Source of the DNA: Enterocloster aldenensis
GTDB lineage: Bacteria; Bacillota; Clostridia; Lachnospirales; Lachnospiraceae
Assembly: GCF_003434055.1 (NCBI RefSeq)
Contig: NZ_QVEX01000001.1
Coordinates: 745,824 to 809,823, forward strand
Direction of reading: 5' to 3'
DNA length: 64,000 nt
Position numbers and translations under genes: made by a program. Shown in pieces: positions 8,114 through 17,300 of this stretch. The notes below the pieces were generated by a model. It worked only from the letters and a program-made list of their open reading frames with translations. It was not told the origin of the DNA and did not search any database. Position 1 is the first letter of the stretch. Every line of letters starts with the position of its first letter.

Positions 8114-10044
8114 AACCACGCGATAAAATCACACAGAAAATGACCCGCGACGGGCTTATCGAGGTAAACGAAACACAGCAGACCGCCGAGCGTATCAGCA
8201 GCCGGGAAGCAGACAGCGACTTTTCACAGCCGGACAGTGCCGCAGCGGAACGCGTCATAGAACATCTTGACGCAGCACATACCCGAAAAGCAAACAAAAA
8301 GGAAGTCAAAAAAGAGCAGGAAGCTACTGCTTTGCGTACTTCCACTTCCCGCTTACAGTTTACCGAGGAAGAACGGGCAACGCCGGAACTGGAAACTTAC
8401 ATCAAAAAATCGGAAAAAGCCGCTGACCGACTGGACGCAGCAAAGGCAGCTATCCCAAAGCAAAAGAAACTGGTTAAGGAGCGCACCTTTGACGAAGCCG
8501 CAGGAAAGGCAAAGACCCGCCTGCACTTTGAGGAACAGGAAAAGCCGATACCCGGCGGCAAAGCCCACAGCAACCCGTTATCCCGCCCCGCGCAGGAAGC
8601 GGGTATTTTTGTTCACAACAAAATCCACAGCGTCGAGAAAGACAATTCCGGCGCGGAGGGCGCGCACAAATCGGAGGAACTTGCCGAGCGCGGCGCAAGG
8701 TACGGGACAAGGAAATTCAAACAGGGCTACCGCAGCCATAAGCTGAAACCCTACCGGGAAGCAGCAAAGGCAGAAAAGGCAGCGTTCAAGGCAAATGTGA
8801 ACTTCCAGTATCACAAAGTCTTGCAGGAAAATCCTCAGCTTACAAGCAATCCCTTTTCCCGGTTTATGCAGAAACAAAAAATCAAACGCCAGTATGCAAA
8901 AACTGTAAAGAAAGGCGGTGCAGCCACCGCCAAAGCAACCGCCGGAGCGTCACAGACAGCAGCAAAGAAAGCGGCTGCCTTTGTAGGGCGACACCCGGCG
9001 GGCGTGATAATCGCTATCGCCGCGCTGCTTCTGTTCATCATGGTATCAGTAGGGCTTTCCTCTTGTGGGGCAATGTTTTCCGGCAGCATGAACAGCGTGT
9101 TAGGGACTTCCTACACGTCCGAGGACAGCGACCTTGTGGCAACGGAACAGAGCTATGCTGCAATGGAAAACGAACTGCAAAGTGAGATTGACAATATCGA
9201 AACCACCCACAGCGGCTATGATGAATACCGCTATGACCTTGACACTATCGGGCATAACCCACACGAACTTGCGTCTTATCTGACCGCCCTTTTACAGAGC
9301 TACACCCCACAGAGCGCACAGGCAGAGCTAAAACGGCTGTTCGGCTTACAGTACACCTTGACGCTGACGGAAGAAATCGAGATACGCACCACCACCGACG
9401 AGGAGGGCAACGAGGAAGAATACGAATACCGTATCTTGAACGTGAAGCTGACAAACAAGCCGATTGCTTCCCTTGCGGAAGAACTGCTGAACCCACAGCA
9501 GTTTGAAATGTTCAAAGTGTACTTACAGACACAGGGCAACAAACCGTTGATTTTTGGCGGCGGCTCTCCCGACGGCAGCCCCTCCGAGGATTTAAGCGGC
9601 GTGGAGTTTGTAAACGGCACACGTCCCGGAAACCCGGAGTTTATGGAGCTTGCAAAACAGCAAGTCGGAAACGTGGGCGGTTATCCCTATTGGAGTTGGT
9701 ATGGCTTTAACAGCCGCGTGGAATGGTGCGCCTGCTTTGTGTCATGGTGCTACAATCAAGCCGGAAAAAGCGAACCCCGCTTTGCAGGCTGCGAATGGCA
9801 GGGCGTTCCTTGGTTCCAGTCAAGGGGACAATGGGGCGCGCGGGGCTATGAGAATATCGCACCGGGCGACGCTATCTTTTTCGATTGGGATTTAGACGGT
9901 GTTGCAGACCATGTGGGGCTTGTGCTTGGCAGGGACGGAAGCCGCGTCTATACCGTTGAGGGCAATTCCGGCGACGCCTGCAAGATAAAGAGCTATGACC
10001 TTAACTATCAATGTATCAAAGGCTATGGGCTGATGAACTGGTAA
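8062..10044 (+). CDS. Membrane-anchored CHAP-domain peptidoglycan hydrolase (CD1108 type)
   Basis: Up to 660 residues. A long charged cytoplasmic region (about 1-300, rich in K, E, A and Q) is followed by one membrane helix near 312-335, an extracellular linker and a C-terminal CHAP amidase/endopeptidase domain (about 520-660). The catalytic Cys is in EWCACFVSWC (near 556) and the His in ADHVGLV (near 616). It should open the cell wall for the mating channel. The start is uncertain: TTG 8062 is in frame but poorly supported, ATG 8140 is internal, and an ATC at 8101 has the best-placed ribosome-binding site. Confidence 0.88.
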   Translation: MRPCEGADWRCRTIKQLKPRDKITQKMTRDGLIEVNETQQTAERISSREADSDFSQPDSAAAERVIEHLDAAHTRKANKKEVKKEQEATALRTSTSRLQFTEEERATPELETYIKKSEKAADRLDAAKAAIPKQKKLVKERTFDEAAGKAKTRLHFEEQEKPIPGGKAHSNPLSRPAQEAGIFVHNKIHSVEKDNSGAEGAHKSEELAERGARYGTRKFKQGYRSHKLKPYREAAKAEKAAFKANVNFQYHKVLQENPQLTSNPFSRFMQKQKIKRQYAKTVKKGGAATAKATAGASQTAAKKAAAFVGRHPAGVIIAIAALLLFIMVSVGLSSCGAMFSGSMNSVLGTSYTSEDSDLVATEQSYAAMENELQSEIDNIETTHSGYDEYRYDLDTIGHNPHELASYLTALLQSYTPQSAQAELKRLFGLQYTLTLTEEIEIRTTTDEEGNEEEYEYRILNVKLTNKPIASLAEELLNPQQFEMFKVYLQTQGNKPLIFGGGSPDGSPSEDLSGVEFVNGTRPGNPEFMELAKQQVGNVGGYPYWSWYGFNSRVEWCACFVSWCYNQAGKSEPRFAGCEWQGVPWFQSRGQWGARGYENIAPGDAIFFDWDLDGVADHVGLVLGRDGSRVYTVEGNSGDACKIKSYDLNYQCIKGYGLMNW

Positions 10045-10075
10045 AGCAGCCCCAAAAAGAAAGGAGAAATGACCT

Positions 10076-10345
10076 ATGGCAAACAATAAAATCGACCGTA
10101 TCAATAAGGAAATCGCAAAGACCCGCGAGAAAATCACAGAGTATCAGAACAAGTTAAAAGGACTGGAAGCGCAGAAAACCGAAGCGGAAAACCTTGAAAT
10201 CGTGCAGCTTGTACGAGCTATGCGTCTGACCCCGCAGGAACTGAACGCTATGCTGTCCGGCAGCGGTATTCCCGGCATGAACGCCGCACACGCTACCGAA
10301 GCGGCAGACTATGAAGAACAGGAGGAAAATGCAGATGAAGAATAA
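10076..10345 (+). CDS. DUF4315 family protein
   Basis: An 89-residue soluble protein matching the DUF4315 pattern seen in Tn1549-like elements. An N-terminal coiled coil (about residues 5-42, with heptads of I, I, L and L) is followed by a short helical segment with TPQELNAML and an acidic tail. GAAAGGAG precedes the ATG. It overlaps the DUF4366 gene by 11 bases. Function is unknown; the coiled coil suggests a binding partner, possibly the neighbouring membrane protein. Confidence 0.85.
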   Translation: MANNKIDRINKEIAKTREKITEYQNKLKGLEAQKTEAENLEIVQLVRAMRLTPQELNAMLSGSGIPGMNAAHATEAADYEEQEENADEE

Positions 10346-11063
10346 ACTGAAAAAGACCATGACTGCCCTTTGTGCCGCCCTTATCCTTATGGGCGGTTTT
10401 TCTGTCCCTGCCTATGCACAGGGCGCAGCCACAGAGCCGCCCGCAGGGGACGCGACCAACGACAGCAACGTAGTTGTGGAGGAAAAAGAGGAAACGCCGC
10501 CCCTTACCCCAAAGGGAAACGCAACACTGGTTGACGATTACGGCGGCAATAAGCAGCTTATCACTGTTACCACCAAAGGCGGCAACTATTTCTATATCCT
10601 CATTGACCGCGCCGCCGAGGGCGAACAGACCGTACATTTCCTAAATCAAGTGGACGAAGCCGACCTTATGGCACTGACCGAAAACGGCGAAGCTGCCAAA
10701 AAGCCGGAAATCTGTAACTGTACGGAGAAATGCGAAGCCGGAAAGGTAAACACGTCCTGCCCGGTATGTGTTACCAGTATGACAGGCTGCACAGGCAAAG
10801 AACCTACCCCAACACCAACCGAGCAGCCGGAAGAACCGAAAGGAAAAGGCGGCAATCCCGGTGTGGTGCTTGCCTTAGTCCTCTTTGCCCTGCTTGGTGG
10901 CGGCGCAGCGTTCTACTACTTTAAGTTTCTAAAGCCGAAGCAGAATGTAAAGGGCGATACCGACCTTGAAGATTTTGAATTTGAGGACTACGACGAGGAC
11001 GAGCCGGAAGCAGATACCGGGGAAACTCCCGAAGATGAAGAAACGGAGGAAGAAACCCTATGA
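10335..11063 (+). CDS. DUF4366 family surface protein
   Basis: A 242-residue exported protein. The signal peptide ends near PAYAQG (about residue 28). An extracellular domain carries seven cysteines in its second half (CNCTEKC, CPVC, C), followed by a proline/threonine linker, one membrane helix (about 175-195) and a very acidic cytoplasmic tail. This layout is DUF4366 of clostridial ICEs. ATG 10335 was preferred because GGAGG precedes it at 10320-10324. The last bases overlap the next small gene. Confidence 0.87.
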   Translation: MKNKLKKTMTALCAALILMGGFSVPAYAQGAATEPPAGDATNDSNVVVEEKEETPPLTPKGNATLVDDYGGNKQLITVTTKGGNYFYILIDRAAEGEQTVHFLNQVDEADLMALTENGEAAKKPEICNCTEKCEAGKVNTSCPVCVTSMTGCTGKEPTPTPTEQPEEPKGKGGNPGVVLALVLFALLGGGAAFYYFKFLKPKQNVKGDTDLEDFEFEDYDEDEPEADTGETPEDEETEEETL

Positions 11064-11242
11064 CCCTGTTTACCGACAATCCCTTTGAAAAGATGATGAT
11101 ACAGAAACCGAACGGGCGGCGTGATAATGCTCCGCCTGTTCCTTATCCCCCGGCTTGCGCTTCCTGCCCTTACAAGGGACAGTCCCCTTGTGTTGGGTAT
11201 TGCATTAGAAAGATTGAAGCAAAACGACAGCCGGAACGATAA
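11060..11242 (+). CDS. Small cysteine-containing ICE protein
   Basis: A 60-residue protein overlapping the DUF4366 stop as ATGA. It has a compact cluster PACASCPYKGQSPCVGYC (four cysteines) that could bind a metal, flanked by basic residues. It is the last gene of the contiguous backbone operon; the AT-rich cargo begins right after its stop. No named family was recognised. Confidence 0.65.
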   Translation: MTLFTDNPFEKMMIQKPNGRRDNAPPVPYPPACASCPYKGQSPCVGYCIRKIEAKRQPER

Positions 11243-11340
11243 AAAGATGTACTTTCGATATGGAATATGATATAATTGTTCCAACCATAGGAAATGATAG
11301 AGTTAAACAAATTTTTAGAGTAAGCAAAGGAGATAAAAAT

Positions 11341-11964
11341 ATGTTACCCATTTCTGATATTCTTATTCGCTCAATAAGTGGATATGTGTTTATAGTTCCA
11401 GTTTTTATATTGTATTTCTTATACCTTAAAAAATCAGGAAGAAAGCAAAGCCTTCTCCATATTACTGCTGTATTTTTATTCTATTATTATCTTTTCGGGA
11501 TTTTGACCGTAACAGGTATTGGTTATACAAGCACAATATCATTTCGTCCGAGGATTTCTCTGATTCCGTTTCTCGGTATGATAAGTGGACCAATAGATAC
11601 CATACTGAATGTTGTTTTATTTGTTCCTTTTGGATTTTTTCTGCCGTTGCTGTATAAGAAATATCATCACATAAAGACTGTTGTATTAACTGGTTTTCTG
11701 TTCTCTTTATCTGTTGAAATTGTTCAGATGTTTGGTTGGGGTTCAACAGATATAAATGACCTTATTACAAATACAGTTGGAGTCTGTTTAGGATATTTGG
11801 TTTATTATTTGCTATCAAAAGTCTTGCCTAATAATTTAAGAAAACAATTTCAATCTGAGAATGTCAATGATATGGTCGAAGTGCCTTTGTTTGCAATTTA
11901 CACATTTATAATCATGGTTACAGTTCAACCTTGGGTAATCCATAGTTTACTCAATATTGGATAA
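11341..11964 (+). CDS. VanZ-like membrane protein (AT-rich cargo)
   Basis: A 207-residue integral membrane protein with about five or six hydrophobic helices and the VanZ-like region PFGFFLPLLY followed by a helix with SLSVEIVQM. VanZ of Tn1546 gives low-level teicoplanin resistance, but most VanZ-like proteins are uncharacterised and no vanHAX genes are present here. AAAGGAG precedes ATG 11341. It is far more AT-rich than either neighbour and has its own terminator, so it looks like an insertion between two backbone genes. Confidence 0.85.
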   Translation: MLPISDILIRSISGYVFIVPVFILYFLYLKKSGRKQSLLHITAVFLFYYYLFGILTVTGIGYTSTISFRPRISLIPFLGMISGPIDTILNVVLFVPFGFFLPLLYKKYHHIKTVVLTGFLFSLSVEIVQMFGWGSTDINDLITNTVGVCLGYLVYYLLSKVLPNNLRKQFQSENVNDMVEVPLFAIYTFIIMVTVQPWVIHSLLNIG

Positions 11965-12027
11965 ATTTTAGTTTTGTCAAATCATTTTACTATTTCATAT
12001 CGCACAATTTTATACAATCACTTGTAG

Positions 12028-12060
12028 GAGCAATCGAAAAATCGGTTGCTCTTTTCTTTT
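12028..12060 (+). terminator. Rho-independent terminator after the VanZ-like gene
   Basis: The stem GAGCAAtCGA (12028-12037) pairs with TCGgTTGCTC (12042-12051) and is followed by TTTTCTTTT. It ends the AT-rich cargo just before the ribosome-binding site of the topoisomerase gene. Confidence 0.8.
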
Positions 12061-12081
12061 ACCCGAAAGGAGGATTTTTAT

Positions 12082-14172
12082 TTGATTTTAGTTATCGCAG
12101 AAAAGCCCAGTGTGGCGCAGACAATCGCTGCCGTACTTGGGGCAAAGGAAAAGAAAGACGGATTTCTCACAGGAAGCGGCTATATCGTTTCTTGGTGTGT
12201 GGGACATTTGGTAGGGCTTGCGGAAGCTGCCGCTTACGGGGAGCAGTATAAAAAGTGGAGCTATGACAGCTTACCGATTTTGCCGCAGGAATGGAAATAC
12301 ACCGTTTCCGCTGACAAGGAAAAGCAATTCAAAACCTTAAAGGAGCTTATGCACCGGGCAGACGTTTCCGAAGTCGTCAATGCCTGCGACGCAGGGCGCG
12401 AGGGAGAACTCATTTTCCGTTTTGTCTATGAAATGGCAGGCTGCAAGAAACCTATGCGCCGCCTTTGGATTTCTTCTATGGAGGACAGCGCAATCAAAGA
12501 GGGCTTTTCCTGTCTGAAGAACGGCAGGGATTATGACCCTCTCTTTGCTTCCGCATTATGCAGGGCAAAAGCAGACTGGCTAATCGGTATCAATGCCACC
12601 CGCCTTTTTTCTGTCCTTTACAATCATACCTTGAACGTGGGGCGCGTACAGACCCCGACCTTAAAAATGCTTGTTGACCGGGACGCAGCGATTACCACTT
12701 TCAAGAAAGAAAAATACTACCATGTACGCCTTGCATTATCCGGCGCGGAAGCTGCAAGTGAACGAATTTCAAATAAGGCAGAAGCCGACGCATTAAAAAC
12801 GACTTGCGAAGCGTCGCGGGCAGTATGTACTTCCCTTGTGAAAGAGAAAAAGACCGCAGCTCCGCCGAAGCTCTTTGACCTTACTTCTTTACAGAGGGAA
12901 GCAAACCGCCTGTTCGGATATACGGCAAAACAGACCCTTGACCTTGCACAAGCCTTGTATGAAAAGCGTTTGCTTACTTATCCGAGAACAGACAGCGCAT
13001 TTCTGACCGACGACATGGGCGACACAGCGGCGGGCATTATCAAGCTGCTTTGTGGGAAGTTTTCCTTTATGGCGGGAAAAGACTTCACGCCGGAACTTGG
13101 AAAGGTGCTGAACAGTAAAAAGGTATCAGACCACCATGCCATTATCCCAACTATGGAGCTTGCAAAGACCGACCTTGCCGCGCTGCCGGAAAGCGAAAGG
13201 AATATCCTTACCCTTTCCGGGGCGCGTCTACTTATGGCGACCGCTGCACCGCATACCTTTGAAGCGGTTACGGCAGTCTTTGAATGTGCCGGACAGTCCT
13301 TTACCGCAAGGGGAAAAACGGTGCTGTCCGACGGGTGGAAAGAGATTGACCGAAGATACAGGGCAGCCTTAAAGAACAAGCCCGAAACGGACGACGCAGA
13401 CAGCGACACAGAAAAGACCCTGCCGCCGTTTACCGAGGGACAAACCTTTGACAATCCGGCTGCAACGGTAACGGAGCATGACACAACACCGCCAAAGCCC
13501 CACAACGAAGCGTCGCTCCTTTCTGCTATGGAACGCGCCGGAAGTGAGGACACCGACCCGGACGCAGAACGCAAAGGGCTTGGAACTCCCGCCACCCGCG
13601 CCGCTGTCATTGAAAAACTGGTAAAGGGCGGCTTTGTGGAACGAAAAGGCAAGCAGCTACTTCCCACAAAAGACGGTATCAACCTTGTGTGCGTCCTGCC
13701 GGACACCTTGACAAGCCCGCAGCTTACCGCAGAATGGGAAAACAATCTGACGCAGATTGCAAAAGGCAAGGCAGACCCCGCCGCATTTATGGAGGGTATC
13801 GAGAATATGGCGCGGGAACTGGTAAAGACCTATCCGTTTCTTTCTGATGATAAAGCGCAGATGTTCAAGCCGGAACGGGAAGCGTTGGGAAGCTGCCCCC
13901 GCTGCGGTTCTCCTGTCTATGAGGGAAAGAAAAACTACTATTGCAGCAACAAAGAATGTATCTTTACCATGTGGAAAAATGACCGTTTCTTTGAAGAACG
14001 AAAAGTAACCTTTACCCCGAAGATTGCCGCTGCACTCTTAAAATCCGGCAAGGTAAATGTGAAAAAGCTCTATTCCCCAAAGACAGGCAAAACCTACAAC
14101 GGAACTATCGTATTGGCTGATACGGGCGGGAGATATGTCAACTACCGCATTGAACTGCCGAAGAAAAAATAA
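12082..14172 (+). CDS. topB: DNA topoisomerase III
   Basis: A 696-residue type IA topoisomerase. The N-terminal Toprim domain begins ILVIAEKPS and contains the acidic motif CDAGREGE; the active-site tyrosine is Y300 in LLTYPRTDS. The C-terminus has a four-cysteine zinc-ribbon-like segment (CPRCGSP, then CSNKEC). ICE-encoded TopB probably resolves transfer or replication intermediates. The start is TTG at 12082, chosen from AAAGGAGG about 8 bases upstream; a longer frame from 12046 starts inside the preceding terminator. Confidence 0.95.
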   Translation: MILVIAEKPSVAQTIAAVLGAKEKKDGFLTGSGYIVSWCVGHLVGLAEAAAYGEQYKKWSYDSLPILPQEWKYTVSADKEKQFKTLKELMHRADVSEVVNACDAGREGELIFRFVYEMAGCKKPMRRLWISSMEDSAIKEGFSCLKNGRDYDPLFASALCRAKADWLIGINATRLFSVLYNHTLNVGRVQTPTLKMLVDRDAAITTFKKEKYYHVRLALSGAEAASERISNKAEADALKTTCEASRAVCTSLVKEKKTAAPPKLFDLTSLQREANRLFGYTAKQTLDLAQALYEKRLLTYPRTDSAFLTDDMGDTAAGIIKLLCGKFSFMAGKDFTPELGKVLNSKKVSDHHAIIPTMELAKTDLAALPESERNILTLSGARLLMATAAPHTFEAVTAVFECAGQSFTARGKTVLSDGWKEIDRRYRAALKNKPETDDADSDTEKTLPPFTEGQTFDNPAATVTEHDTTPPKPHNEASLLSAMERAGSEDTDPDAERKGLGTPATRAAVIEKLVKGGFVERKGKQLLPTKDGINLVCVLPDTLTSPQLTAEWENNLTQIAKGKADPAAFMEGIENMARELVKTYPFLSDDKAQMFKPEREALGSCPRCGSPVYEGKKNYYCSNKECIFTMWKNDRFFEERKVTFTPKIAAALLKSGKVNVKKLYSPKTGKTYNGTIVLADTGGRYVNYRIELPKKK

Positions 14173-14178
14173 CTGAAT

Positions 14179-14277
14179 AGCAAGCATAGGAAAAGAGTAC
14201 CCTTTTCCGTAAAATCCCTGCTTTCTCTACCGAGAACGGCGGGGATTTTTGCTTGTTGGGAAGTTTCCCAAACCCTC
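14179..14277 (+). repeat. oriT-like two-block repeat, copy 1
   Basis: Two blocks are shared, in inverted orientation, with 21852-21950. Block 1 (14179-14211) is 33 bases with no mismatch and contains the inverted repeat GGAAAAG/CTTTTCC. Block 2 (14249-14277) is 29 bases with one mismatch and contains TTGGGAA/TTCCCAA. The spacer differs between copies. Block 2 ends 25 bases before the start of the polyvalent anti-restriction gene. This may be a second relaxase site, an operator, or a single-strand-active promoter of a leading-region gene. Confidence 0.85.
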
Positions 14278-14302
14278 TGAAACCGAAGAAAGGAGGTTAC
14301 AC

Positions 14303-17300
14303 ATGGCAAGTTTACGGGACACCGTAAAGGACTATCAAGAAGAATTAAGGGACGGTATCGCTTGGGTGGCGTTTTGGAAAACGGGACGCTCTTGGAACGC
14401 AGAATATTTCCACCTTGAAATGAGCGATATTCTCTACCCGGAGGACAGAAGCCGCATGGAAGAAATCAAACAGGCTGACCCTGCCGCCGTTGTGGTAAAC
14501 GGCTATTACTCCGGCTATCTTGGCGAGGATAGGAACCTTGACGAGCTGACCGCCGGGGTGCGCCGCCACTACGAAAACGGATATAGCAATATCGGGGAAT
14601 TTATCGAAGCCCACGACGACAGGCTGCCGCCGGAGCTTATCGAGGAAGCAAGAGCCGCCGCCCACGCTGCGGGGCTGCCTTTCTCTGAAAAAGCCTACCG
14701 GGACGGCGAAGAACCCGACCCCTATCTATTTGACGGGAGCATGAGCATGGAGGACTACGAGCTTATGCACCGCATGATTGAGAAAGAAAGGAGCGAACAC
14801 ATGGAACAACCGATTTTAAGCGGGTATCTTTCTAATCTTGGAAAGTACACCGAGGGCAGACCTGCGGGCGAATGGGTATCATTCCCCACGACTGCCGAGC
14901 ATTTGAAAGAAGTCTTTGACCGTATCGGCATAGACGGCAAAAACTACGGGGAGCTGCATATCACAGAATACCAGTCCTCTATTGCGGGACTGGCAGGAAA
15001 ATTGACCGAGCTTGAAAGCCTTGACGAGCTGAACTATTTGAGCGAACTTTTGAAAATGCAGTTTGACGACGACAGGGAAAAATTTGTTGCAGCTATGGCA
15101 TACGGCGACCATACAAGGGACTTGCAGGACATTATCAACCTTGCACAAAACCTTGATTGTTACTGGCTTTATCCGTCCGTACAGAGTGAGGAAGATTACG
15201 GGCATTATCTGATTGAAGAACTGGACGAGTTGGAGCTGCCCGAAGAAGCAAAAAAATATTTCATGTATGAGGAATACGGGCGGGACGCTGCTATCAATGA
15301 CGGGGGCAGATTTACCGAGCAGGGCTATATCTACAATAACCGTAATACCTTTACAGAATGGTATGACGGGCGCGACGTGCCGGAGGAATACCGGGTAACG
15401 CCGCAGCCGCCAGTACAGGAAAAGGAACAGGCAGACCTTGACGCTTCCGCAGCTATACCGACCACCGCCACAGAGCAGCCCCCGGTTCTCCCGATTATCC
15501 TATCTTCTGAAAAGCCCGCTGACAAGATGAAAGAGATTACCGACCGACTGGAACAGGGGATTTTAGGACTGTATGAAAGCGACCGTTACGCCGACTATCT
15601 GCGTACTATGTCAAAATTCCATGATTACAGCCTTAACAATACAATCCTTATCGCCATGCAGGGCGGCAATCTTGTGAAAGGCTATAAACAATGGGAAAAG
15701 GAATTTGACCGCCATGTAAAGCCGGGAGAAAAAGCTATCAAGATACTTGCGCCGTCCCCGTTTACCGTTAAGAAACAGGTGGAAAAAATCGACCCGGACA
15801 CCCAAAAGCCTGTTTTCGATAAGGACGGGAAACCTGTTACCGAGGAAAAGGAAATCAAGATACCCGCCTTTCGTGTGGTATCTGTCTTTGATATTTCACA
15901 GACCGAGGGAAAGGAGCTTCCTGCCCTTACCTATGAGCTGACGGGCAACGTGGAACAATACAAGGATTTTTTCGCTGCCCTTGAAAAGACTTCTCCCTTT
16001 GCTATGGGATTTGAAGCACTAAGCGGCGGCGTAAAAGGACGCTGCAATTATGAGGAAAAGCGTATCATCATCAACGAGGGCATGGACGAATTGCAGAATA
16101 TCAAGACCGCAATCCATGAAATCGCCCACGCCACGCTGCATGATACTGCCCTTGCTATGCCGGAACGCCCCGACCGCCGTACCCGCGAGGTACAGGCGGA
16201 AAGCGTCGCCTATGCTGTCTGCCAACATTACGGGCTTGATACGTCGGACTATTCTTTTGGATATATCGCCGGGTGGAGCAGCGGAAAAGAACTTGCAGAA
16301 CTGAAAGGCTCTCTTGAAACAATCCGCAGCACCGCCGCAAATCTGATTGATACCATAGACGGACATTTTGCAGCAATCCAAAAGGCACAGGATAAGGAAC
16401 AGACCACCGAACAGGCGCAGCCCGCACAGGAAGCTACCAAACAGCCCGAAGCAGAAGCCGCCACGCCGGAGCTTCCCGAAGAAACAGCCCCGGTACAGGA
16501 AAAAGAAACACAGCCGGAACAGGCTGCACCCGCCGCCCCTTATTATCCTATCAATGAAGCTGCCGCCAAACGTGCAAAGGATATGAACAGCTTTTCCGAT
16601 TATAAGCAAGGCAGCGCGACGGCTGAATACAGGCATTATGTAGATGAAGCCGTACAAATCGCAGAAAGGCAAAAACAGCGGGTAGACCCGATGTACCATG
16701 AGAAAATCGACAGCCTGCTTGACACCTATGCCCGGAAACTGGCGGCGAACATGAATAAAGGCTATGAGATTGACGCGCGTGTTCCCTCTATCCTGATTGC
16801 GGGCGGCTCTAACTTCCCCACAAGGAAGAAAGAAAAGCAGAACGCAGCCCGCGACAGCAATTACCGGGAATGGCAGGACATACAAGGGCTTCTTGATAAA
16901 ATCCGCAGTACCGGCATGGGCGGTATCAGCGCAGACGACCCGCAGGCAGTACAGAAGTTAGAAAAGAAACTGGAAAGCCTTGAAAAATCACAGGAAACCA
17001 TGAAAGCCGTAAACGCCTATTACCGTAAGCATAAGACCCTTGACGGCTGCCCGCATTTACCGCCGGAGGAACTGGAAAAACTGAAAGCAGACATGGCGAG
17101 CAGTTGGCATTTGGAGGACAAGCCATTTGCGACTTGGGCGTTATCCAACAACAGTGCAGAAATCCGGCGCGTGAAAGACCGTATCAAATCTCTTTCACAG
17201 CAAAAAGAAATCGGTTTTGTGGGTTGGAAATTTGACGGCGGCAAGGTGGAAGCAAACACCGAAGCGAACCGACTGCAAATCTTCTTTGAGGATAAGCCGG

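Noticed and set aside
11341..11964. Vancomycin or teicoplanin resistance operon
   Set aside because: Only a VanZ-like protein is present. No vanH, vanA/B or vanX genes are seen, and the two-component system at 22775-24391 is linked to an ABC transporter instead.
16019..16885. 288-codon - strand open frame inside the polyvalent gene
   Set aside because: Antisense to a well-supported domain-bearing gene, with no recognisable family; it is a by-product of codon use.
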